Source: Tetrahymena thermophila SB210 (taxonomy: Eukaryota; Ciliophora; Oligohymenophorea; Hymenostomatida; Tetrahymenidae). From it: a DNA stretch of 64,000 nt. Under the pieces are notes generated by a model. The model did not search any database. It had not been told where the DNA came from and saw nothing but the letters and a program-made list of their open reading frames with translations. Position 1 is the first letter of the stretch, and every line of letters begins with the position of its first letter. Below are positions 1 through 11,178 of the stretch, piece by piece. The position numbers and the translations under genes are program-made. Location of the stretch: positions 166,940-230,939 of the forward strand of contig NW_002476180.1 in assembly GCF_000189635.1 (NCBI RefSeq), written 5' to 3'.

Positions 1-309
1 TTACAGTTGACTATCATTAAAATCGAGAGCAATAAATATTTCTCCAACTAAAAACAATGATTCTATATCATATATAGAGCTTAAATTAGGAACAACCTTA
101 ATTTCAAACTATTTGTTTTTAAGATTTTGCTTCTTTTTATGTATTTTTTTACTATTAATCATAATTTTTTGCTAGCTTAAATTTTGTTTTGTAAGTAAAT
201 CCTCAGTTTTTTCATTTACATCATCTTCTAAACTTAAACTTTATTGCTAATTGCTTTAATTCTTTATCTAAAATGTTGTATTTTACAAGACTATTATTTG
301 GTTATTCAT
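1..309 (-). CDS. Partial gene, N-terminal part, unknown protein
   Basis: The minus strand is open in the ciliate code from an ATG at 309-307 to the left edge, so only the first ~103 residues are in view and the gene continues outside. The visible part is rich in Q, N, K and S and begins MNNQIIVLQ. A more hydrophobic stretch near the edge contains DIESLFLVGEIFIALDF. I recognise no domain. Upstream of the ATG the frame stays open for some way, so a more distal start or an intron is possible. Evidence that it is a gene is the absence of TGA and a codon pattern that becomes protein-like towards the edge. Confidence 0.4.
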
Positions 310-724
310 ATTAATTTAAAATAAACCTTTCAATCCTTTTTATGATTATTTTAATCTGATAAAAAATTTTTAATAACTATTGATTCTAATCATAAACTTT
401 TTAGATTTTTTATGAACAAAAACTTGGTATCTAAATTAGGTATTTTTGTTTATTTTAAACATGAAAAACCTTAAATTTTAATATTTTTGTAAAAACTTCT
501 TTTTGGCTAAAAAATAGAATATTTTGGAAAAAAAATAAATATCTACTACTTCTATTAGACTGCTTTAATTATAAAAAATATTGAAAGATAAAATAAAAAC
601 CATTTTTTTTAATTTTAAACAATAAAGATATTTATTTTACAAAATTTAACTTTAGAAGTATTAATAATCATCTTGTTGTTATTGAATAAATATATTTTCT
701 ATAATATTTAATAAGCAGTAATTT

Positions 725-1600
725 AATTGATGCAAAGGGTAAAGGGTTCATCAGACTTAAGTCCTGCTTTAGCAAAGTGTAGTAATCTTAAAAATTTAAT
801 ACTTAATCTTAAGTAAAAACACATTATTTGATTTGGATTGTGATATTTTTTAATACAAAAATGAATTTAAAATAAAATTCTTTAAATTAATTAATTAATT
901 TATTATCTTTTTTATTTTATTTGCCTTCTTTTTTATTGTTTTTAATTTAACTCATGTTCTAATTTTAAATTTTTGATTTGAAAACATTTATTTCATATTT
1001 TTTCTAATTTTGATGTTTCAAACTAACTAATTAATTTTCTTCAAAACTTAAAAAGTAACAATCAAATTAGTGATGAAAGTTCATTAAATTTAGGCTTTGC
1101 TTTAGTAAAAGCAGTTTATTTGTTTAGGATTGAAATATTTTTAAAATAAAAATAAATTTAAAACAATAAAACTCTATTAATTAATTTATCTATTTACTAC
1201 TTTTTTATTTAATTTATTTTTAATTCTAATTCTGATTTTATTATTTATTTTATTCTTCTTAATTTAACTCTTTTTGATTGAAACTTTTGCTTTAGTTACT
1301 AATTAATTTCTTAACTCTTCATTTTTTCCTTTTAAAATTAGTTATACTTTTTTTAATATTTAGAAATTGAAAATGAAATTGGTGTAAAGGGGTCATCAGA
1401 TTTAGGTTTCACTTTATTAAAATATATTAATCTCTTAAATTTAAGGGTAAACATAGATTATTTATTTTAGATAGTGATATTTTTAATATAATATGAAATA
1501 TAAAATTATGAAACAGTATTAGTTTACTTATTTATTTACTTTTGATTCTTATTTTGTTTTTTTTAATTTAATTTAATTTAATTTATTAATTTTAATTTAA
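725..1600. repeat. Three diverged tandem repeat copies, ~330 bp period
   Basis: A recognisable core recurs at about 731-790, 1072-1118 and 1380-1431. Each core has a form of 'aaggGTTCATCAGA.TTAGG' followed by 'TTTAGTAAAA'. The flank after each core is also similar: a 'GATTG.GATATTTTTAA' block, then a 'TTAATTAATTTAT' run, then T-rich sequence. The copies are strongly diverged, so this is an old tandem duplication. No coding frame runs through them. Confidence 0.5.
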
Positions 1601-1649
1601 AATATTTTCTAATAGGGATCGACAGTATATATTGTAAAACAGTATTATA

Positions 1650-1688
1650 CAGCCGTACCGTATAAATTTCATGATATGTATACGGCTG
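1650..1688. repeat. Hairpin with 8-bp perfect arms
   Basis: The arms CAGCCGTA (1650-1657) and TACGGCTG (1681-1688) are exact reverse complements around a 23-base AT-rich centre. They stand out as a GC-rich island in AT-rich surroundings. They lie ~135 bp beyond the stop codon of the minus-strand transporter, so a role in the 3' end of that transcript is possible but unproven. Confidence 0.45.
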
Positions 1689-1821
1689 AATAATTTAATA
1701 ACTTGTAGATTTTACTACTTAAAAAGCTTAATATTTATAGAGTTTTCTATGGTATATGTGTTATATTTTTATTATTATATCTATCTAAGGAAATAATTAT
1801 GATTAAATAGAAATATATTTT

Positions 1822-3306
1822 TCAGTCTACATAACTAACACTATCTGGAGTGTTTTTATTAATACTTTAATACTCACCTTATAAATCTGATTAGTGAGGA
1901 TTATATAAATTAATGATTTCTATTTTACTTTTATCCTTTGTTTCTTTTACAATCAAAAGAGTGAAGATTGTGCAAAAAAAACAAACAAGAGAAAAGAATA
2001 TAAATAGTGGCCATAATTTATCAAAATATGGTATGGAAACAACAACTATTGTAGCACATATCCAGTTGATGCTTGTAGCTATGCTAAATTCTTTTGATTA
2101 AAGAATTTCAGAGCAATACAACCAAATTACAGGTCCGAGAGAAAAGTTAAATGCAACGTAATAACAGCTAATCAAAATGAACTAAAGAAACTATAGTTAT
2201 TAATTATCAATAATATATAAAATAGCTAGTGAAAGAAGGAAAATTCCTGATAATGTAGAACCTGACATAAGAATACCACGTCTAGAGTACTTTTCTACAA
2301 AAAAGTAACTCAAAAAAGCAGAAATCAAGAATATAAAATTGGATGCCAAGGTCAGTAAGTTAGTCATTCTAAATGAGAAATGTTCTTTCTAGAATATTTA
2401 GCCTAAATACATAAGGACTGCATTAATTCCTGAAAATTGTTAAATAATTTATAATACACATCCTACAAAGAAAGGTTTACTATTTTAAGTCTGAGCTTTT
2501 TCTTAGATTCCTTATTTAGCAGCTTCTTATTAAACTTCTTATAAGATTTGATCAACATATTATGGTTTGTAAATTTGCATAAGAAATTCTCTACATTTTT
2601 CAGATTAATTGCTAACAATATAATAGAATGGAGTATCATGATTGAAGAAAACTAAAAGTAAAATTGGTCTACTAATTGTAAATACTATTGGAAATAAAAG
2701 TACAAAATAAATGTATTTATCTTCTTTATTTGGATTTTCACTAAAGAATTGCCCATTTATACTTGCTATTAATATTCCAAATGTTATAGCAATACTATAG
2801 ACAATACCCATGATACCTGTTAAGCTAATTGGAGTTATTTCATTAGTATATTTAAGGACTAAAGAACTATTTAACCCTAAGATAAATCCTGCTAAAAATC
2901 TTGTTAATAAAAGCACATTTATATCATCATATAAGCTTAAAAACGCAAAGATTGTAGCAATTATATCTGAAAATATCATAGAGTTTTTTCTAGAGCTATG
3001 CAAAAGAAGACTACCAGGTATAATAGCTCCAAATATTGCACCAAATGGAATAGCAGCACTGAGAAGAGATGAATAAAAATTATATTGACTTTCTTTTAAG
3101 CTATAAACTACAAAAACTGTATTCTGAGCTAAAGACATAACTGAAATTTAATATCCAAAATATAAAATTCCAAGATTTGAAACTAGCACATTACTTAATA
3201 TATGCCAAAATGACAAGTATTATTACTAATTTTATTCTTGGGCTGATTACATACTATTATCTGTAGACTTGCTTTGAGCTTGCTCTTATTTAAAATCTTT
3301 CTCCAT
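1822..3306 (-). CDS. MFS sugar-porter-type transporter
   Basis: Intronless gene of 494 residues, from ATG 3306-3304 to TGA 1824-1822. It is a 12-helix-type major facilitator, probably moving a sugar or related solute across a membrane. After a ~35-residue Q/E/S-rich N-tail come hydrophobic segments and family motifs: RFLAGFILGLN after helix 4, the sugar-porter signature QQFSGIN at about residues 289-295 (one of its glutamines is a TAA codon), GPVIWLYCSEI at about 391-401, and the C-terminal KETKDKS (sugar porters have PETKG-type). The GxxxDRxGRR loop is degenerate (GSLLLHSSRK). Length is normal for the family. The start chosen is the first ATG ahead of helix 1; a second ATG lies 18 codons further in. 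The substrate cannot be read from sequence. Confidence 0.88.
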
Positions 3307-3721
3307 TTCTACTTTATCAATTTTTTAATTTAATTTCAAAAACGAATATATTTTTAATTTGGTATTGAAATTTGATTGATAGATATCTTTTTTAATTAAC
3401 TTTTATAGAAGGTTTATAAGATTGAATGAATTGAATTTGACTATTTTGAGAGCCTGATTAGCTCCTTAAATAAATTAAGAATATCAAAAGATTATTGTAA
3501 AAAAATTGAATTTATAAAATAAAATCATCCAATAATTTTTTAAAGAGAAAAATATTTCTTTTTTTTTTAAATAAAATTTTTATCAAATATTAAATAAAAT
3601 ATAAAAAAAGCAGATACTATTTAATAAATTTGTTGAATGTATTGTTATTATTTTATTTATATTTAGTTTTATAATTATTATTTAAGAGAAATTGCAAACT
3701 GTTTTATTTCTTTAAAAATAC
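3307..3721. other. Intergenic between two minus-strand genes
   Basis: 415 bp, AT-rich, with nothing recognisable. It separates the stop of the upstream membrane-protein gene from the start of the transporter and presumably holds the transporter promoter. Confidence 0.6.
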
Positions 3722-5353
3722 TCAATCATACAAGTCGTAGAGAACTATGGCTGGATTTAGAGGTATAAACTCCATCAAATATTTCTAGTAAAAGACTTTT
3801 CTACATATTGTTGATTACACTTGAATATATATTAGATTATGTTATAATTCATAAAACTTATCTGAATAAATAAAATTATATTTATTTAACATTTTTGAAT
3901 TAATTATAAGAACGAATGCATCATACTTAACTAAAATTTTGGAAAATTATAGCAAATCTTAAAATCTCATTTCGTAGTCAAATTTAATTTTTAGGATATT
4001 ACAATTAATCGAATTAGCTGCAATAACTTCTTCAAATTCTTTGATATCTATACTATTTAAAAATAAAACTTCCTAATATTGTGTTGATTCTATGAATTTC
4101 CTAATATTATCATCATCACGATATCCAACTCTGATAATTTCACAATTACAAAAAGAAGATAAAATAAGCTTTAGAGAGATATCTCTTTCACATTTGACCT
4201 TGATGAATCTCAAATTCTTAAATTTGTGTTTATTTTCTGTTAAGTAATATGAATTGCTAATATCATATATTTCAAAATATTCTGGTCCATTGAACTATGG
4301 AATTACAATATACTTCATAAGCAACTTTGTTTAAAGAAACAAGTCTAGTATAATTAGCAATTAATAAATCCAAAGATAGTTACCAAAACCAAAGATATTT
4401 TCGTTAGGTGCTATAATTAACAAATGATAATAGATGTATAATTTTTAAGTAAGAAGTGTAACTATGAATGCATTACAGCACTTAATTTAAATTAGCTCTT
4501 TCTTTTTGTAGTATTCATCACTCACTTCTCTAGGTTCTATAGATATATGACTAAATGAGATCAAAGTAATTATAAATAATTTTTATGATATTATTGCTGT
4601 GTCGATATCAGATATCCTTTTTAGGTATTATATTTGATGTATCATTGTTAAAATAACTAAAAAAATAGTTATTATTATATAATATTTAAAAATATTTTAG
4701 ATTTAAGAGCATATACAACAGCAAATTATCATGAATAATTAACTAATCCACCGATATAAGAATTACTTAGTCATTTTGGCATTAAAATAATAATTCCAAA
4801 AAAGTCCATTTTCATTTTTGAAAGCATACAAGTTATTTGTTTAAATTTCGCATATAATTAAAGCACTAAAAAGTAGAGGAAGTAGTAGCTGTAAAATTGT
4901 TATTAAATTTTATATTTCAGGCAAATTAAGGACAAAAACTATCTAAACTAAAGCCATAAAGTAGTTGATTACAAATTTATTTGATAGAAGATCATCCTTA
5001 CTCAAATAATGAATCCTTACAATTCTTTTTAGCTCTTTTTATTTTATACGAAACGCTAACTCTTCTAAAGAAAAAATCAAATATAAAATAACTTTAATTT
5101 TATCTTTTTGTGCATACTTATCATTTATTTTACAGTAATATATTAATAAAACTTTTCTTGAAAGGTAGAATACTGCCAAGCATAATATTGATAGAAATAA
5201 ACTATCATCAAAAAATTACTTTTTTTATGAAGGTTAAATCATTTAAATAAATTTTTGTAAAGTTATTTACTTCTATGATATTATATGAATTCCATAACTA
5301 AAGAAAAGTACTTATTTTTAAGCTATAGTAAATAAATCTTTCCATTCGCTCAT
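3722..5353 (-). CDS. Orphan multi-pass membrane protein
   Basis: One uninterrupted ciliate-code frame of 543 residues, ATG 5353-5351 to TGA 3724-3722. About the first two thirds carries seven or eight hydrophobic segments, for example SLFLSILCLAVFYL, LITILQLLLPLLFSALII, LFMIICCCICS and YYIIITIFLVILTM. The last ~200 residues are soluble and alternate strand- and helix-like segments (KNLRFIKVKCERD, EVLFLNSIDIKEFEEVI, CNILKIKF), which faintly resembles the rhythm of leucine-rich repeats. I recognise no family; it is probably ciliate-specific. The frame stays open upstream of the chosen ATG, so the N-terminus may be longer. Confidence 0.7.
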
Positions 5354-6138
5354 AGGCTACTCTATTGTATTCTAACTATTGGTATTCGTACATTTTAGGT
5401 CTTTATTTTATTCAGATATTTATTTAAAAAAGGAATAATTATTCAGCTTTAATAAATATTTATTTTCTAAGTTGTAATGCAAAGTAATTTAATAATTTAT
5501 GGCGACTTAGATATTTAAATAAAATATCTAAAAACTTGTTTTGATGCTATCAGAAGTGATACAAAATTTTTTATTTTCAAAATTTGATTTAAAATCAGAT
5601 TTTTTTGATGAGAAACAATATTAATTATATTTAAATGAATTTTTATGGAAATAAAATTAATTTTTTTATACTTTCATTTATCAAATATAAATTATGAATT
5701 AAGGTTAATTAAAAAAAAGGATAGATAAATATTTTTATAAATTGCTTTTATTCAATAAATAATTTTTAAATACTTACTCTATTCGACATTGCATGTTATT
5801 CCTTTAAAATTATTGTTGTATATTTTAGTTTAAAAAACATATTATTTATATTTCTTAATATATTAAATAAGAAATATATATTTTGATTATTTGTTTTTCT
5901 CTATTGTACATCCAACACCATTTATTTAATAAATATATTCATTTAGCTTTTCATATTAAGCTATTTATTTAAAATAATTATCTAAATTTATATTAAGATA
6001 TACTTTCTGAAGATAAATTTTTTTTTTTAGTTATTTAATTGTGCAAGTTAATAAATAATATTTTCCTTTCTGTAAACAATTTAAAATAAAAATCAGCATA
6101 AAATTATTATTATTTTTAAAAACAATTTTAGTAAAAAA
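5354..6138. other. Intergenic, nothing recognised
   Basis: 785 bp of AT-rich DNA between the membrane-protein gene and the 5S array, with no coding frame, tRNA-like fold or strong repeat seen. Confidence 0.6.
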
Positions 6139-6257
6139 GGTTATCGACACTGGGACTTCCCAAGCGGTCCCCCACCTTAGTACTAACCCAGCCTTAAGGC
6201 GCTTAACTTCGGAGTTCGAATGGGATCCGGTGTTTTCACCTTAGTATGGCCGATAAC
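6139..6257 (-). rRNA. 5S ribosomal RNA, copy 1
   Basis: A 119-nt 5S rRNA on the minus strand, the small RNA of the large ribosomal subunit. Seen: the terminal stem pair GTTATCGGCC and GTCGATAACC, the conserved GAACTCCGAAGTTAAGCGCC segment and the GGATCCC loop. A run of T follows the 3' end on the minus strand, as for an RNA polymerase III terminator. The Pol III promoter of 5S genes is internal. The body is identical to the other three copies. Confidence 0.97.
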
Positions 6258-6380
6258 AAAATTAATTAGAATTACTATGAAAATAAATTTAATTAAAAAA
6301 AAATTATGGTTAATATAAGAAATAAAATTAATTTATTCAATTTATAAAAAAATAAAAGCACTAAAAAAAATTAAAAAAAA

Positions 6381-6499
6381 GGTTATCGACACTGGGACTT
6401 CCCAAGCGGTCCCCCACCTTAGTACTAACCCAGCCTTAAGGCGCTTAACTTCGGAGTTCGAATGGGATCCGGTGTTTTCACCTTAGTATGGCCGATAAC
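6381..6499 (-). rRNA. 5S ribosomal RNA, copy 2
   Basis: 119 nt, same sequence and orientation as copy 1, separated from it by a 123-bp spacer. The minus-strand 3' end runs into a T tract, the expected Pol III terminator. Confidence 0.97.
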
Positions 6500-6622
6500 A
6501 AAATTAATTAGAGTAAACATGAATATAAAAATAATTTAAAATAATTTTAATTATTAAAAATAAATAAAAAATAATAAATTTTCAATTATTTATTTAAGAT
6601 TAAAAACAATAAAAAATAAAAA

Positions 6623-6741
6623 GGTTATCGACACTGGGACTTCCCAAGCGGTCCCCCACCTTAGTACTAACCCAGCCTTAAGGCGCTTAACTTCGGAGTT
6701 CGAATGGGATCCGGTGTTTTCACCTTAGTATGGCCGATAAC
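6623..6741 (-). rRNA. 5S ribosomal RNA, copy 3
   Basis: 119 nt, same sequence and orientation as copy 1, with a 123-bp spacer to copy 2. That spacer differs clearly from the other two. Confidence 0.97.
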
Positions 6742-6865
6742 AAAATTAATTAGAATTACTATGAAAATAAATTTAATTAAAAAAAAATTATGGTTAAAAT
6801 AAGAAATAAAATTAATTTATTCAATTTATAAAAAAATAAAAGCACTAAAAAAAACAAAAAAAAAA

Positions 6866-6984
6866 GGTTATCGACACTGGGACTTCCCAAGCGGTCCCCC
6901 ACCTTAGTACTAACCCAGCCTTAAGGCGCTTAACTTCGGAGTTCGAATGGGATCCGGTGTTTTCACCTTAGTATGGCCGATAAC
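6866..6984 (-). rRNA. 5S ribosomal RNA, copy 4
   Basis: 119 nt, same sequence and orientation as copy 1, with a 124-bp spacer to copy 3. It is the transcriptionally upstream end of the array; the sequence to its right (from 6985) is unrelated to the spacers after a few bases. Confidence 0.97.
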
Positions 6985-7678
6985 AAAATACACATTACTA
7001 TTGTTTATTTAAGATAGAATTAAAAAAACTTATAAAAAATAAAAATTGAAATAATATCTCTTTAACTTTTTTAATCTATTTTATTTTTAGAAAGAATATT
7101 AAAAATAGAAATTATAAAAATGTTATATGGGTATATTTAATTTTATGTTTGAAATGTTTGCTTAATTATCTTCTAATTTACACAAATTTTTAAAGTAGTG
7201 TTTATATATAGTTAAATTAATTGGTAACAATTTACTGATCTTTTATAAAATATTATGTAAAGAACCCAGAAAATTAATAATTGGTTATTTTGAATATAAA
7301 TGGATGAGAATTAGTTTTTTAGAGTCTTAGAAATTAATTAGTGGTATGTAGAAACTTATTGTTTAATGTTTAAATGGCTAATAATTAATAAGTGAATTAT
7401 TATTTTATTTAGAATTTAAAAATGAAAAAAAATCAACATTTATAATTTTACAAAATAAATATTTTAAGAAGAAAAAAGTGGAAATCAGTCTTTTCAAAAT
7501 AAATGAAAAAATAGTGTTTCAAAAGAGCAAGCAAGTATTTAGTATATTAACCAATTAATTTATTGGCAAACAAATTTTTTTAATAAATATAAGCTGACTA
7601 TACTGTTTAAGATAATCTAAGTATAATCTTTTATACTAATTAATAATAATATTAATTTTTGTTTAATACAAAAGTAAT
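6985..7678. other. Intergenic between 5S array and orphan gene
   Basis: 694 bp of AT-rich DNA with no gene seen. It lies upstream of both the leftward 5S genes and the rightward gene at 7679. Confidence 0.6.
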
Positions 7679-10060
7679 ATGAATAAATTATAGGAGAGGT
7701 AAATTTTGATTGCCCTCCTACCAAAACGATTTCAATTTCATTCGAATGATCCTATTCTAAGAAAACATCCTCATTTAAGTGGACAGAATAACTTAGAGGA
7801 GTAGCAAGAAAGCTTTCCATAGCAGATTAAAAAGTAGTAGGAGTTAAAATTGAAGCAACTTATAATGAGTAAAAAATTAAATAAATCAAAGCAGAATATG
7901 TTAAAGTAACTTGGAAACGAAGACTAAATACTTCTAAAAAATAGTCCAAAAAGCAAACGAAATAAAAAAGAAGATTTCAGAATGATAAACCTTAATTAGC
8001 TTGATAAACACTACAGAGTCCGTGGAAGCAAAATAGAATCTAAAGATAAAATTGGTTAGAACAGTTTTAATTTAGAATAAATTTAGTATGAAACTCTAGG
8101 AGAAGAAGATGAAGGAATTTAATAAAATTGCAACAAAATAGCAAATTATAAAAAAATTAATTAAAAAGATTTTTAAAATAAGCTAAATTAGCAATAAACT
8201 GAGGATTAGACTATTAAAGATGGAGAAGACATCACAGTGCAATATTAAATAAATAATATTAAAAGCCAAATATAGAATTCAAAAGATATTAGATAACGCA
8301 GAAATATGATGAAGTTAGAGCTAAATGATAAATAAAGTTTTGAAATCAAGCAAAATACTTCAAAATCTACAGCAAAATCTGCAGACTACTATCAATAAAT
8401 AGATTTATGTTTTAATAATAATTCATTAAACTCATCTTAACATTCGCCAAAAATAAAAAAAAGACTCTGTGATACTAAATTAAGGCAAGAAAATTAATAT
8501 TAAAATAATTATTTAGATTCTTTAAATCATTCTTAAATTTAAGGGATGTCAACTGTTTTTCCTGAAAATTAGAAGTAATAGTAAAGTAGTACTAATAGGG
8601 AATATAAAAATTATGCAAAATATTTGAATTATAATCTACAGAGAAAAGCTTAATAGTCAACACCTTAATCTACCAATTAAAATTCTCACAGAAATTCAAA
8701 AGAAATGATTAATGATCTTTTAAGTATTTCTTCAATTTATAATTAACATTAAGAAAATAAATTTTCAAATTCTATAACACCGAAATCTTTTTATGGTTTT
8801 CCAGTTAGTTTCGTTCCTGTTGGAGAGTAAGGGAATGAGCATACAAATGCTAAAGAATTAGATTTTTTTAAATCAAATAAAATAGATAAAAGCAATACAA
8901 ATCAAAGCTGTTATGCTACTCCATGTTAAGAAATAGGTAGTCCTTAATTTATATTTAGGAAAAAAAAGGAAACAATGAATAAGATTCTTGGATTTCTATC
9001 AAAGGATAAATAACCAAATATATATGAAAAGATGATCTTAAAAAATAAACAAATACACTTAACAGGGCATCATATTGAAACATTTAGCAGTGCTTATAAA
9101 TCTCATTTAGGAATAATAACTAATGCGCAATAATCAGTACAATAAAACTTCCAAGATTTGTATTAACAAAATAAAATTGAAACATAAAAAACTGAAAGAA
9201 TGGATACAGAACGAGAACGAGAGGGATAAGAGTTTAGTAACATCAAACTGAAGTAGTGGATTAATCAAGGCTAAAATACAAAAGATACTGCATAGTTTGG
9301 AAAAAGTGAGGATATTATAAATTATAAAGAAAAATCTTATGATAATTTTTAAGAATCTCAAATGTGTGCTTTTTATCCATATAATTAAATGGAATAAAAT
9401 AAATTAAAAAAGGACGAGCTCATTTCTGTGAATAAAATACTTATACAGCCAAGAGCTAATTTAAGAAATGCTGTGATTCAGAGACCTTTAAGTACCTAAA
9501 CAACTTTTTAGCCTAATTGCTAAAGCTACCTCTTTAATTCAAGTAACCCAACATCTCCTTCTAGATATGCAACTCCTAAAGATATTCAAAGAAAAAGTAT
9601 TAATTACTTAAATATTTATTTTTTTATTAAATTTTATTAATTAAATATTTTAATCATGCAAAAAAAATATAAAAAATAAAAGAAAAGGAATAAATGAAAA
9701 TAAAATAGATTTGATTTAAAACAAAAATTTATAATTTTTGAGTTATTTATTTACATAAGAAATTAATTTAAAATATTTAAAATAAAAGATTTGTAAACAC
9801 CTTCATCTCAAGCAGGATAGCAGGAAAATTAAAAGTCTAGGTCTAATATTTATCAAGCATCTAGAAAAAGTTCAATTAATTAAAATAGTAATTATATCAA
9901 ATAAAATTCATCTAAATAAAATGAACAATTAAAGCAAGAGAAAAAATAGCCATAAAATATATTGAATGATAATGATAAAATTGAAAGATGGATTGTGAAT
10001 GATATTGATATTGATGAAACAATGAGTCCATTAGCTGATAAAACTAATTCTTTTTTTTGA
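7679..10060 (+). CDS. Gln/Asn/Ser/Lys-rich orphan protein
   Basis: Two exons (7679-9596 and 9789-10060) give 729 residues. The start is MNKLQERQILIALLPKRF and the stop is TGA 10058-10060. The 192-bp intron has GT at 9597-9598 and AG at 9787-9788 and keeps the frame exactly; the acceptor was chosen because it rejoins the open frame. There is no TGA in ~1.9 kb of exon 1, which is strong evidence for coding in such AT-rich DNA. Most of the protein is low complexity and polar, probably disordered. The C-terminus is acidic and more ordered (KIERWIVNDIDIDETMSPL). No signal peptide, membrane segment or known domain was seen, and function is unknown. Confidence 0.75.
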
Positions 10061-11178
10061 GTAATCAGAACAATAGCTTTTCAAAGAAGCTTAATAATAT
10101 TTTTAAGCAATTCTTCTTTGATTAATTCGAGTGATAATTTTAAAAATCGTTATACTAAAAATATTTATTTATATGTTAAGATAGTGTCTTATTTATTATT
10201 TGTAAAAAATTAATTTATTATTTTATAAGTATATTATTTTATTTATATTTATTATTAACAATCTCAATATACTTTTAAAGATAATAATTTTTTTATCTTA
10301 AGTTTTTCAAATTAAGATTTTGTTGAATTAAAAATATTTATTTATTAAATTAGAAAAAATTTATAAATTTAATATTGATTAAAGTTTATTTTAATTATCT
10401 TTTTTAAACATTTATATTTTATTATTGTTTAAGAGAGAAACATAATAACTATTTAAGATAAAAAATTTTCAAATCTTTTATGGGGTAATTTATTAACATT
10501 TCCTTATAATTAAATCATTAATTTTTATGATAAAAAGAGATGAATAATTTTTTTTATTTGTTAAATTTAAGATTTTTTTGTAGCAAATTTATTAATTTTT
10601 ATAAAAAATAAGAAATAGCTAAATATTAATTATAATAATTGAATGTAATTTTATTTTTAGTATTGTTGTATTCAATATATTTAAAATTGATAGTTGAAAT
10701 AAAAATTATTTTAAGAAATCAATCTACAGCTAATTATTTATAATGTTTTTATTTTATTCACTATTGAAAGATATTTTTTATTTAAACTTATTTGAATGGG
10801 AAAATCTTAATTATAATTGGCAATAAACTTGAAAATACGTATATTCAGATTGATAAAGATATTTATTTCACATTGCATTTAATTATTGAAACTTTTATAT
10901 TTAAAAAGAATTAGATCCGCAAACAAACAAAAAATCTTCTATCTACTTTATCTGAAAGATTTTAATTCTGATAAATATGAAATCCGAGTAAAAAGAAAAT
11001 AAAATCTTTGGAGGGAAAATAAATGTATTGGATTTTAATCAGAATTTTTATTATAAATATCTGATTAACTAATAAAAGTGATTTAAAGATTAGAACAATT
11101 AAAAGTTAAATAAATTATATTAATCATTAAACATATCTAAGAATTTTTAATAATAAAAAGGATAAATTATATCTATTA
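10061..11178. other. Intergenic upstream of PARP
   Basis: 1.1 kb of AT-rich DNA with no open frame worth calling. It presumably contains the PARP promoter. Confidence 0.6.

Larger units (their letters stand above)
310..1821. other. Intergenic, repeats but no gene seen
   Basis: This is 1.5 kb of AT-rich DNA between the edge gene and the transporter. I see no sustained open frame on either strand that looks coding. It holds three degenerate ~330-bp repeat copies and one GC-richer hairpin, listed separately. Confidence 0.6.
6139..6984 (-). repeat. 5S rDNA tandem array with alternating spacers
   Basis: Four head-to-tail units of ~242 bp. Spacers 6258-6380 and 6742-6865 are nearly identical, while the middle spacer 6500-6622 shares only its first dozen bases with them. 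The array therefore repeats as a ~484-bp dimer (gene-spacer A-gene-spacer B), which indicates duplication of a two-gene block. Confidence 0.85.

Noticed and set aside
1913-2101. Plus-strand ORF beginning MISILLLSF
   Set aside because: It lies antisense to the conserved C-terminal part of the MFS transporter (GPVIWLYCSEI to ETKDKS) and is a shadow.
2810-3076. Plus-strand 88-codon ORF
   Set aside because: Antisense to the transporter helices; no features of its own.
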